The notes below the pieces were generated by a model that searched no databases, was not told the DNA's origin, and was given only the letters and a program-made list of their open reading frames with translations. A program made the translations under genes and the position numbers. This document shows positions 35,800 to 43,583 of a stretch of DNA of 64,000 nt, piece after piece. Within the stretch, counting starts at the first letter, position 1. Each line of letters begins with the position of its first letter. The stretch is from Aliamphritea ceti (GTDB lineage: Bacteria; Pseudomonadota; Gammaproteobacteria; Pseudomonadales; Balneatricaceae): NCBI RefSeq assembly GCF_024347215.1, contig NZ_AP025282.1:62001-126000 (forward strand), read 5' to 3'.

Positions 35800-38007
35800 T
35801 TAGCTGGCGTATTCGCTAAGAACCTGACTCTGGGCGCTGATGGTTTCTTCGCCTTCTTCCGGTTGATTCAGGGTATAGCTGCCATCGGAGTGCAACGCCC
35901 AGCTGTGGCTGTTATCGGCGAGGTAAAGATCGAGGTCTTTTTTAACCCGTTCGGCATATTTTCCGTATAGCGGGAAACAGGTTTCTACCCGGTTAAGCAT
36001 GTTACGTTCCATCCAGTCAGCGCTGGAGCAGAATACTTCCGGATCACCTTTGTTGCCAAAGTAGTAAACCCGGGTGTGTTCCAGGAAACGACCAACAATG
36101 GAGCGTACGGTAATGTTTTCTGAAATTCCTGGCAGGCCCGGGCGCAGGCGACACATGCCCCTCACGATCAGTTCTATCTTCACACCCGCCTGCGAGGCTT
36201 TATACAGCCCACGGATCAGCTGAGGCTCTGTCAGGCCATTTACTTTAATGACGATATGGCCTGCTTTGCCGAGTTTGGTTTCGCGGCTAATTAGCTCGAG
36301 CATTTTCGAATGCAACGTAAACGGTGCATTGTAGAGTTTCTTTAACCGCAGGATTTTACCCATGCCTGTCAGTTGCTGGAATATCTTGTGAACATCTTCA
36401 CCGACATCTGCATCGCTGGTCAGGTAGCTGTAGTCGGTATACAAACGCGCAGTACCTGAGTGATAGTTGCCGGTGCCAAGGTGAACGTAACGTACCAGGC
36501 GGGTGTCCTCGCGGCGTACAACCAGCATCATCTTGGCGTGGGTTTTACAGTCAACCACACCGTAAACCACAAGAGCGCCTGCTTCCTGCAAGCGGCTGGC
36601 CAGATGCAGGTTACTTTCTTCGTCAAAACGAGCCCGTAGCTCAATGACGACGGTAACTTCTTTACCACTGCGTGCGGCTTCAACCAATGCATTAACGATG
36701 TCGGAGTTAACGCCGGTCCGGTAAAGGGTTTGTTTGATCGCAATGACCTGAGGGTCTTTAGCCGCCTGCCGCAGCAGATCGACAACTGGCGCAAATGACT
36801 GGAACGGGTGATGCAGCAGATAATCTTTAACGCGCAGTGCATCAAAAATATTTCCCTGCTTCAGTTTTAGCTTGTTGTTGATGCCCGGGGTGAAAGGCTT
36901 CCAGCGAAGATCTTTGTGATTCGCCAGATCCCGGACAGACATCATTCGCGTCAGGTTAACTGGACCATCGACCCGGAATGTATGGGTTTCATCCAGATTA
37001 AACTCACGCAGCAGGAAGTTAATCAGATTTTCAGGGGTGCGTTGGTCTACTTCCAGACGTACCGCATCACCATACTTACGGGAGTGCAATTCGCCACGTA
37101 GCGTGCGGGCTAAATCTTCCACTTCTTCTGAGTCGAAACTTAAGTCCGCATTACGGGTGATACGGAACTGGTAACAGCCCTTAACTTTCATTCCCGGGAA
37201 CAGATCTTCAGCAAATTCATGAATGATGGATGACAGGAAAATCAGGTTGTCACCGCCGTCACAAAGATTATCCGGCAGTCGAATCAGGCGTGGCAACGAG
37301 CGTGGCGCAGGTATGATTGCCATGCCGCTTTCCCGGCCAAAGGCATCTTTGCCATCCAGTTCAACAATGAAGTTAAGGCTTTTGTTGATCAGGCGTGGAA
37401 ACGGGTGCGAAGGATCAAGCCCGATAGGGCTGACGACCGGCAGTACTTTCTCTTCGAAGTAGTTTTTAACCCAGGCGGTTTGCTCATCGTTCCACAACCG
37501 GCGACGCAGGAAGTGAACGTTGTGCTTTTCCAGGGCCGGAAAAATTGTCTCGTTGAGTATTTTGTACTGGCGATCTACATGGGTATTACAGATTTGCAGA
37601 ATTCGGGTGATAACCGTCTGCGGATGCAACGCATCCGGTCCGGCAGCTTCACGGCCGTACTTGAGCTGACGCATCATTTCCGCGACCCGGATTTCGAAAA
37701 ACTCGTCCAGGTTGCTGGAAAATATCAGCAAGAACATCAGGCGTTCCATCAGCGGATGTGATTCATCCAGGGCCTGTTCAAGCACCCGAATGTTGAACTG
37801 CAGATGACTAAGCTCACGATTGATATAAAGCTCGGGGGCTTTCAGATCCATCGGAGGCTCTTCAACAGGCTCAGTGACCGGAATTGCTTCACGGCTTTCT
37901 ACCAAAGCAATCGAGGCTTCCTGGGCTTCTTTACTGAGTTCTTCACTAACTGCGGTATCTGTCGCCATATCGTGCTTGGTTTTTTGCTCAGTCTGGAGCT
38001 CTGTCAT
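35800..38007 (-). CDS. ppk: Polyphosphate kinase 1
   Basis: 735 residues. An acidic N-terminal extension of about 50 residues precedes the PPK N domain (ELSHLQFNIRVLEQA, FSSNLDEFFEIRVAEMM). The phosphorylated His is in the CKTHAKMMLVVRRE block, followed by YVHLGTGNYHSGTARLYTDY. C-terminal PLD-like half has RGMCRLRPGLPG. It makes polyphosphate from ATP. It lies 84 bases after hemB on the same strand. Confidence 0.96.
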   Translation of the reverse strand: MTELQTEQKTKHDMATDTAVSEELSKEAQEASIALVESREAIPVTEPVEEPPMDLKAPELYINRELSHLQFNIRVLEQALDESHPLMERLMFLLIFSSNLDEFFEIRVAEMMRQLKYGREAAGPDALHPQTVITRILQICNTHVDRQYKILNETIFPALEKHNVHFLRRRLWNDEQTAWVKNYFEEKVLPVVSPIGLDPSHPFPRLINKSLNFIVELDGKDAFGRESGMAIIPAPRSLPRLIRLPDNLCDGGDNLIFLSSIIHEFAEDLFPGMKVKGCYQFRITRNADLSFDSEEVEDLARTLRGELHSRKYGDAVRLEVDQRTPENLINFLLREFNLDETHTFRVDGPVNLTRMMSVRDLANHKDLRWKPFTPGINNKLKLKQGNIFDALRVKDYLLHHPFQSFAPVVDLLRQAAKDPQVIAIKQTLYRTGVNSDIVNALVEAARSGKEVTVVIELRARFDEESNLHLASRLQEAGALVVYGVVDCKTHAKMMLVVRREDTRLVRYVHLGTGNYHSGTARLYTDYSYLTSDADVGEDVHKIFQQLTGMGKILRLKKLYNAPFTLHSKMLELISRETKLGKAGHIVIKVNGLTEPQLIRGLYKASQAGVKIELIVRGMCRLRPGLPGISENITVRSIVGRFLEHTRVYYFGNKGDPEVFCSSADWMERNMLNRVETCFPLYGKYAERVKKDLDLYLADNSHSWALHSDGSYTLNQPEEGEETISAQSQVLSEYAS

Positions 38008-38091
38008 CTGTTTATCCTTAGTTCGTCACCCTCGCTTGACCCTTGCGAGTGTATATCCGGCAGTCCGCTTCTGCAGCCCGCCGAAACGGTG

Positions 38092-39102
38092 TTATTCGTT
38101 AAGTAACTGTGCAGCGCGTTTGGCAAAATAGGTCAGAATGCCGTCGCAGCCTGCACGTTTAATACAGGTAAGGGATTCCATCATCGCGGAGCGCTCATCC
38201 AGCCAGCCATTCTGGAAGGCTGCCATATGCATGGCGTACTCACCGCTCACCTGATACACAAAAGTAGGAGCTTTCAGCTCATCTTTAACCCGGCGGACAA
38301 TATCCAGATAAGGCATACCTGGCTTGATCATTACCATGTCAGCGCCTTCTGCCAGATCCAGAGCAACTTCATGCAATGCTTCATCGCTGTTGGCAGGGTC
38401 CATCTGGTAGCTGAACTTGTTACTCTTGCCCAGGTTGCTCGCGGAGCCTACTGCGTCACGGAAAGGTCCGTAGTAAGCACTCGCATATTTGGCTGAATAG
38501 GCCATGATCTTAGTATTTACGAAGCCACCGGCTTCCAGAATATCCCGGATACAGGCAATCCGGCCGTCCATCATGTCACTCGGTGCGACGATATCGGCAC
38601 CGGCTTCAGCATGGGACTGGGCCTGTAAAACTAAGGTTTCAATTGTACGGTCGTTGATCACATAACCGTTGGTATCAATGATGCCGTCCTGACCGTGGGT
38701 GGTGAACGGGTCTAGTGCTACATCGGTCATGATCCCCAGATCTGGTTGAGCATCTTTGAGTGCTTTAACAGCACGCTGTGCCAGACCATCCGGGTTGTAA
38801 GATTCTTCCGCAAACTCAGACTTTGCCGACAAAGGCGTTACCGGAAACAATGCAATTGCAGGAATGCCTAGCGCAACCAGTTCAGCTGCTTCTTTCACTA
38901 ACAGGTCGATACTTAAACGTTCGACACCCGGCATAGATGGCACTGCTTCACGCTGATTCTCCCCTTCGATGACGAACATAGGGTAGATCAGATCGTTGAC
39001 AGTAAGCACATTTTCACGCATCAGGCGGCGGGAGAAGTCGTCTGCACGCATACGGCGCATACGGGTTTCAGGATAAAAGCGTTGGCTGTTGGTAAAAGAC
39101 AC
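38092..39102 (-). CDS. hemB: Delta-aminolevulinic acid dehydratase (porphobilinogen synthase)
   Basis: 336 residues. The two Schiff-base lysines are in MAYSAKYASAYYGPFR and VMIKPGMPYLDIV. The metal-site segment reads DVALDPFTTHGQDG: Asp instead of the Cys ligands of zinc enzymes, the Mg2+-dependent Pseudomonas type. It condenses two aminolevulinates to porphobilinogen. Probably co-transcribed with ppk. Confidence 0.97.
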   Translation of the reverse strand: MSFTNSQRFYPETRMRRMRADDFSRRLMRENVLTVNDLIYPMFVIEGENQREAVPSMPGVERLSIDLLVKEAAELVALGIPAIALFPVTPLSAKSEFAEESYNPDGLAQRAVKALKDAQPDLGIMTDVALDPFTTHGQDGIIDTNGYVINDRTIETLVLQAQSHAEAGADIVAPSDMMDGRIACIRDILEAGGFVNTKIMAYSAKYASAYYGPFRDAVGSASNLGKSNKFSYQMDPANSDEALHEVALDLAEGADMVMIKPGMPYLDIVRRVKDELKAPTFVYQVSGEYAMHMAAFQNGWLDERSAMMESLTCIKRAGCDGILTYFAKRAAQLLNE

Positions 39103-39239
39103 GGGCGTTTTCCTTTGCGGAGTAGCTTTGTGGGCTACAGCATCATTTAACTGAATTTAGATGACACCATTATGACAGAACTCTTGGAGTGGGCGGAATA
39201 GTTAATCGTTTAAGGTTGTTTTAGGGTGATATGTGGCAA

Positions 39240-39439
39240 TAGTTGGTGCTGGGTTGGCTTGTATTTGTCGCTGGCGTGACAGGGGGCTTCTTATAGGGTT
39301 GATGTATTTCCTTGTTTGCCTGCCGGCTGAGGTTTCAGATGATCTTTTTCGCTTACGCGACGGAGGTATTTGGAGGTTGGTGTGTTTCTTTTTTCGCCTG
39401 CTGGCTGGTATTTGGGATGATCTTTTTCGCTTACGCGAC
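39240..39439 (+). repeat. Tandem ~78-base units with shared 24-base core
   Basis: The same 24-base string occurs at 39338-39361 and 39416-39439, 78 bases apart, and the preceding ~55 bases are also alike (GCCTGCCGGCTG versus GCCTGCTGGCTG). So the first repeat copy has a duplicated left end. A related core is at 40686-40707 on the same strand, and its reverse complement with one A fewer is at 40965-40987. Confidence 0.8.
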
Positions 39440-39637
39440 TCAAGACTTTTGGAACCGCGCAAAAGTCTTAAGAATCTAAACGCGGCCCCACCGCTCGTCC
39501 GGCTACGCCGGATACCCTGCGTGTTTCGCGAGCAACAGGCCTCCTGAAAACTCGACCGCTTCGCGCTCTCAAACAATTCATCCGGCAGATCTGTTACTCA
39601 CTGCAATACTCGGCTTCGCAGAAGGGGATAATTGAGG
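39416..39637 (+). repeat. Structured repeat, copy A
   Basis: About 220 bases that recur inverted at ~40750-40987. It contains a hairpin AAGACTTTT/AAAAGTCTT (39442-39469), a hairpin TCCGGC-TAC-GCCGGA (39498-39512), the conserved AACTCGACCGCTTCGCGCTC and a right end around CTGCAATACTCGGCTTCGCA. A long frame on the minus strand across this copy (39202-39576) has Arg/Lys/Ser-rich low-complexity coding and is judged a by-product of the repeat. Confidence 0.85.
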
Positions 39638-39857
39638 CCGTGCCAGTAGATAATGTTATATAAATCAGCCACTTGTTCATATGGTTTTTTAGTAGATGCA
39701 GGTTGAATATCCTGTAGGATGGTGGCTGGTTTAGCTTGATAGGGTTTACAACTAATGTTTCAATATTGAACCGAATAACTGCCATAAGAAAGGCAAGTTT
39801 ATAAACTGCTGACGGTATAAATTACGTTTTTATATTTTTATTTGAGAAGGATTTCTA
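39638..39857. other. AT-rich leader of the first island gene
   Basis: About 220 bases of low GC content between repeat copy A and the first small gene. It ends in a GAGAAGGA ribosome site. No further gene recognised. Confidence 0.4.
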
Positions 39858-40214
39858 ATGAAAGGTTTGTTTTTTTTAATTCTAATATCAGCTGGCGGAT
39901 ACTATGTTTATGACGCCCAGTTTAGCCAAAGTAATGTAGTCCCCAATATTGATGTTTCAGATCTTCAAAACAATCCAGCATCGTCAAATTCGATATTAGA
40001 TTTTGCAGCTGCTCAAGCAGATGGCCTTTGCTACGAAAAATCAGGAATGACTCAAGAAGGGAGCTTATATGAAGGTTGTTTCAAGCTAGCCCAGTCTTTG
40101 ATTCCAGGCTGCAAAAAAAGTATTGAACCTGAGATGCCAGCGCTTGTAGATGATTCTGAAGTGTTTCAGCGATTTTCACTTAAAATGATGAACTGCATTG
40201 TTCCACTAAGTTAA
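39858..40214 (+). CDS. Hypothetical exported or anchored small protein
   Basis: 118 residues, ATG 39858 with GAGAAGGA nine bases upstream. The N-terminal ~20 residues are hydrophobic (GLFFLILISAGGYYVYDA) and act as signal peptide or anchor. Four cysteines follow in the soluble part (DGLCYEKSG, EGCFKLA, IPGCKKS, MNCIVP), which could form two periplasmic disulfides. I do not recognise the family. Codon use is AT-rich compared with hemB and hisF on either side, and the gene lies between inverted repeats, so it is likely acquired. Confidence 0.7.
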   Translation: MKGLFFLILISAGGYYVYDAQFSQSNVVPNIDVSDLQNNPASSNSILDFAAAQADGLCYEKSGMTQEGSLYEGCFKLAQSLIPGCKKSIEPEMPALVDDSEVFQRFSLKMMNCIVPLS

Positions 40215-40390
40215 GACTCTTTCTATCGTGTATAAGTGGACTAAGTTGAAGCTAGGTTTGTTAAGTAATGAATAAATTTAAATCTTTCCGTTTATGTACA
40301 GGGTTTTTCGCTGTGATAAATTGAAGTGCTTGTAAGTGATAATAGGTTTGGCTCTATATTTCTAGGTCTACGTGTAAGGGATGTTTATAA

Positions 40391-40615
40391 ATGGAATTTT
40401 TAGGATTTACGATTCTTTTCATTGCATGGGTCTGGTCTGTTGCAAGGGGTATTCATGTTTCCTTTCTTTGCTGTGTACTGAATTTTATTTTTCCACCGAT
40501 TTCCCAAGCAATATTTGCTATATATGAAGATACTATGAGAGGGCCATTAATAGGCCTTATTATTGGCATAGCTATATTATTTTTTACGGGAAGCATTTCC
40601 GTTTATACAATATGA
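40391..40615 (+). CDS. Hypothetical small membrane protein
   Basis: 74 residues with AAGGGA upstream of the ATG. Two or three hydrophobic stretches: FLGFTILFIAWVWSVA, VSFLCCVLNFIFPPISQAIF and PLIGLIIGIAILFFTG. Short loops, no catalytic motif. Like its neighbour it is AT-rich and unrecognised. A 176-base gap separates the two genes. Confidence 0.65.
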   Translation: MEFLGFTILFIAWVWSVARGIHVSFLCCVLNFIFPPISQAIFAIYEDTMRGPLIGLIIGIAILFFTGSISVYTI

Positions 40616-40744
40616 TATTTGTGTAATCAGCAACAACCATGAATAACAGTGTATCTATATAGTTTTTAACAGTCTGTTGAATTTGGATGATCTTTTTTGC
40701 TAACGCGTCTTGAAGAACGTGATTAGACTTTGTTTTTTGTGATA

Positions 40745-40987
40745 TCGAAGTGAAGCACTTGAGTCCTGCACCCCTCTTCCCCTTATGCGCTGCGGAGCAT
40801 TGCAGCGATTGAATGATCAGCGTTACAAACTGTTTGAGAGTGCGTAGCGGTCGAGTTTTTGTAGCGCCATTCAAGCGTGAAACGCGCAGGGGATCCGGCG
40901 TAGCCGGACAAGCATTGGGGCGGCCTTTAGATTCTTAAGACCTTTAGCCGTTTAAAGGTCTTGAGTCGCGTAAGCGAAAAGATCATC
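40745..40987 (-). repeat. Structured repeat, copy B (inverted)
   Basis: Reverse complement of copy A with drift. The first hairpin here is AAGACCTTT/AAAGGTCTT (40937-40962), so both arms changed together relative to copy A and pairing is kept. The second, TCCGGC-GTA-GCCGGA (40894-40908), is unchanged. The inner end carries CGCTGCAATGCTCCGCAG, matching the right end of copy A. Confidence 0.85.
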
Positions 40988-41140
40988 TCAATTAAAACTC
41001 AGCACAAAAACAAATAAAACACCCCATCCATCAGCCTGCCATTCGGCGCAGTCGAATAAAACCATCCGAATTAAAAATCCAGCACCGAAATAACGACAGA
41101 GTAATTAACCCTACTACCCTTTTGTAAAAAAACTTTAGAC
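40988..41140. other. Tail of repeat B and spacer before hisF terminator
   Basis: Degenerate direct repeats (ATTAAAACTCAGCAC and ATTAAAAATCCAGCAC) that resemble, inverted, the tandem units left of copy A. No gene seen. Confidence 0.5.
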
Positions 41141-41141
41141 G

Positions 41142-41170
41142 AAAAAAACGGCCGCATAATAGCGACCGTT
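41142..41170 (-). terminator. Terminator of the his operon
   Basis: On the minus strand AACGGTCGC-TATTAT-GCGGCCGTT followed by a run of T (A at 41142-41148 on the plus strand). Nine base pairs with one G-U. It lies 19 bases after the hisF stop. Confidence 0.88.
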
Positions 41171-41188
41171 TAATAGCAAAAAGAGCGA

Positions 41189-41962
41189 TCAGAGGCGCAC
41201 CTCGATCCCCTTCTCCTGCATGTACTTCTTGGCTTCCGGAATACTGTACTCATTGAAATGGAAGATAGACGCAGCCAAAACCGCATCTGCCTTGCCTTCA
41301 ATACAACCGGCAACCAGATGATCCAGATTACCAACACCGCCAGAAGCGATAACCGGTACGTTAACCGCCTCACTGATGGCACGGGTCACACCCAGGTCGT
41401 AACCGTTTTTAACGCCGTCCTGATCCATCGAAGTCAGCAGGATTTCACCAGCGCCCAGTTCGACCATTTTCTTTGCCCACTCAACCGCATCAATGCCGGT
41501 TGGTTTACGGCCGCCGTGGGTGAAAATCTCCCACTTGTCGGTTTCGCCGGGCTGGGACACTTTTTTAGCGTCGATGGCTACCACGATGCACTGTGAACCA
41601 AAACGTTCAGCTGCTTCACGGACGAATTCAGGGTTGAATACCGCTGCACTGTTAATCGATACCTTATCAGCACCGGCATTGAGCATAGTGCGGATATCGT
41701 CACAGGTACGGATGCCACCGCCGACTGTCAGTGGAATAAATACCTGTGAAGCCATGCGTTCTACGGTATGTACCATAGTGTCGCGGCCTTCATGGGTTGC
41801 CGTGATATCGAGGAAGGTAATTTCGTCAGCGCCCTGCTCGTCGTAGCGTTTGGCTACTTCAACCGGGTCGCCGGCGTCGCGGATATCAAGGAACTGTACG
41901 CCTTTTACAACGCGGCCGTTTTCAACATCCAGACAGGGAATAATGCGTTTTGCTAAAGCCAT
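41189..41962 (-). CDS. hisF: Imidazole glycerol phosphate synthase cyclase subunit HisF
   Basis: 257 residues, a (beta/alpha)8 barrel. The acid/base aspartates are in IIPCLDVENGRVVKGV and TSMDQDGVKNGYD; phosphate sites are LTVGGGIRT and VIASGGVG. It uses ammonia from HisH to form IGP and AICAR from PRFAR. It starts 12 bases after the hisH stop, so no hisA fits between them as it does in many proteobacteria. Confidence 0.97.
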   Translation of the reverse strand: MALAKRIIPCLDVENGRVVKGVQFLDIRDAGDPVEVAKRYDEQGADEITFLDITATHEGRDTMVHTVERMASQVFIPLTVGGGIRTCDDIRTMLNAGADKVSINSAAVFNPEFVREAAERFGSQCIVVAIDAKKVSQPGETDKWEIFTHGGRKPTGIDAVEWAKKMVELGAGEILLTSMDQDGVKNGYDLGVTRAISEAVNVPVIASGGVGNLDHLVAGCIEGKADAVLAASIFHFNEYSIPEAKKYMQEKGIEVRL

Positions 41963-41974
41963 GATGCGTACCCT

Positions 41975-42619
41975 TTATACCTTGCCGTTCCAGTTGAGGA
42001 AGTTTTTCAGTAACTGCAGACCAACTGTATGGCTTTTTTCCGGGTGAAACTGCGTCATGAAGACATTGTCCCGTGCCATGGCAACGTCACAGTCCACACC
42101 GTAGCGGGTGCGACCTGCAACCAGTTCTGCCTGCTGTGCTTTTACATAGTAGCTGTGTACGAAGTAAAACCGGCTGTTATCCGGAATGTCAGCCCACAGT
42201 GGGTGGTCGATGGTTTGTTCAACCTGATTCCAGCCCATATGAGGGACTTTCAGGCGTTCGCCTGCTTCTTTCAGTTCGTCACCGAAGTAATTTACATTAC
42301 CCTCAAAGTGGCCGAGACAGTCAACGCCGCCGTTTTCTTCTGAATGCTGCATCAGTGCCTGATAGCCGACACAGATACCCAGGAATGGCTTACCGGAAGC
42401 AATGGCTTCCGCTACTTCCTGATCAACGCCTAAGCGGCGGATCTCAGCCATACAGTCGCGGATAGCGCCAACACCGGGTAATAAAACCCGGTCAGCGGAG
42501 CGGACTTTTTCAGGGTCTGCGGTGACCCATACTTCAACGCCGTCGCCTACGTGCTCCAGCGCTTTGGCAACCGAGTGCAGGTTGCCCATACCATAATCTA
42601 TTACTGCGATAGTGCTCAT
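41975..42619 (-). CDS. hisH: Imidazole glycerol phosphate synthase glutaminase subunit HisH
   Basis: 214 residues, class I glutamine amidotransferase. Nucleophile Cys in FLGICVGYQAL; catalytic His and Glu in TQFHPEKSHTVG; YGMGNLHSVAKALEHVG at the N-terminus. It feeds ammonia to HisF. Lies 22 bases after hisB. Confidence 0.97.
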   Translation of the reverse strand: MSTIAVIDYGMGNLHSVAKALEHVGDGVEVWVTADPEKVRSADRVLLPGVGAIRDCMAEIRRLGVDQEVAEAIASGKPFLGICVGYQALMQHSEENGGVDCLGHFEGNVNYFGDELKEAGERLKVPHMGWNQVEQTIDHPLWADIPDNSRFYFVHSYYVKAQQAELVAGRTRYGVDCDVAMARDNVFMTQFHPEKSHTVGLQLLKNFLNWNGKV

Positions 42620-42641
42620 TGCTGAACCTTATTCTGAATAA

Positions 42642-43235
42642 TTACAGGGAGCCCTTGGTCGAAGGAATCCGGTCGGCAGCACGGCTGTCGACTTCCAGTG
42701 CATTACGCATCGCCCGGCCAAACGCCTTGAAGATGGTCTCCGCCTGGTGGTGAGCGTTAAAGCCCTTCAGGTTATCGATATGCAGGGTCACGCCAGCGTG
42801 ATTGACGAAGCCCTGGAAAAATTCCCAGAACAGCTGTACGTCAAAACGGCCGATGTTGGCACGGGTAAATTCGACTTTCATATCCAGGCCCGGACGGCCG
42901 GAGAAGTCGATAACCACACGGGACAGTGCTTCGTCCAGCGGGCAGTAAGCGTGGCCATAACGCATGATACCTTTCTTATCGCCAACGGCCTGTGCGAATG
43001 CCTGACCTAACGTAATACCGATATCTTCAACGGTGTGATGGTCGTCGATATGGTTGTCACCTTTGGCATGGATCTTCATATCGATCAGGCCATGACGGGC
43101 GATCTGATCCAGCATGTGCTCTAAGAAAGGTACGCCGGTATCAACATCAAGTTGGCCAGTACCGTCCAGATTCACGGCTACGCTGATCTGGGTTTCCAGG
43201 GTGTCACGGGTGACGGCGGCTTTACGTTCAGCCAT
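42642..43235 (-). CDS. hisB: Imidazoleglycerol-phosphate dehydratase
   Basis: 197 residues, the monofunctional IGPD form without the N-terminal histidinol phosphatase found in enteric bacteria. Metal-binding His/Glu motifs GVPFLEHMLDQIARHG, DDHHTVEDIGI, FINHAG-like (FVNHAGVTLHI) and NAHHQAETIFKA are complete. First gene of hisB-hisH-hisF. Confidence 0.97.
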   Translation of the reverse strand: MAERKAAVTRDTLETQISVAVNLDGTGQLDVDTGVPFLEHMLDQIARHGLIDMKIHAKGDNHIDDHHTVEDIGITLGQAFAQAVGDKKGIMRYGHAYCPLDEALSRVVIDFSGRPGLDMKVEFTRANIGRFDVQLFWEFFQGFVNHAGVTLHIDNLKGFNAHHQAETIFKAFGRAMRNALEVDSRAADRIPSTKGSL

Positions 43236-43583
43236 TGTTGCTCTCCGCTTGGCGAATAATGCAGCGAGACGTGCTCGTAAGTGACTGCAGTATCCATGCT
43301 AGTAAAAGGCTGGAAAAAAGGCATTGGCTTGGCAATGCTTCCAGACGGCGCATTATACCCGCATTGTTCAGAGAATGCGCATCTCTTGGTTACACTTTCG
43401 ATATGCAGTTTGGCGGCTCTGGTAATGCAGTCGACTAATACTTTCAGTGTTGTATCTGTCTGCGTAACAAAATTGCCGCCGTTAAGATTTTCTTAATGCC
43501 TGACAGCTACTATTTATGGAGTTATCATTCTTTATTAAACAGCTCTGCTTTCAGTTGGTTAGCGGTGAGCACAAGGAGGATTC
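43236..43583. other. Divergent intergenic region hisB/asmA-like
   Basis: 348 bases that must hold promoters for the his genes (minus) and the asmA-like gene (plus). GTTAAGATTTTCTTAATGC near 43478 is a short dyad. AAGGAGG at 43573-43579 is the ribosome site of the asmA-like gene. No his-leader peptide rich in His codons was seen. Confidence 0.4.

Noticed and set aside
39202..39576. 124-codon minus-strand frame, Arg/Lys/Ser-rich
   Set aside because: It runs through the tandem repeat and copy A; its repeated SRKRKRSS-like peptides come from the repeated DNA and there is no ribosome site.
40584..40874. 96-codon minus-strand frame after the small membrane protein gene
   Set aside because: Overlaps the end of that gene and repeat copy B; no ribosome site and no protein-like character.
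42642..43235. Bifunctional HisB with histidinol phosphatase
   Set aside because: Only the IGPD domain is coded; the N-terminal HAD phosphatase domain is absent.
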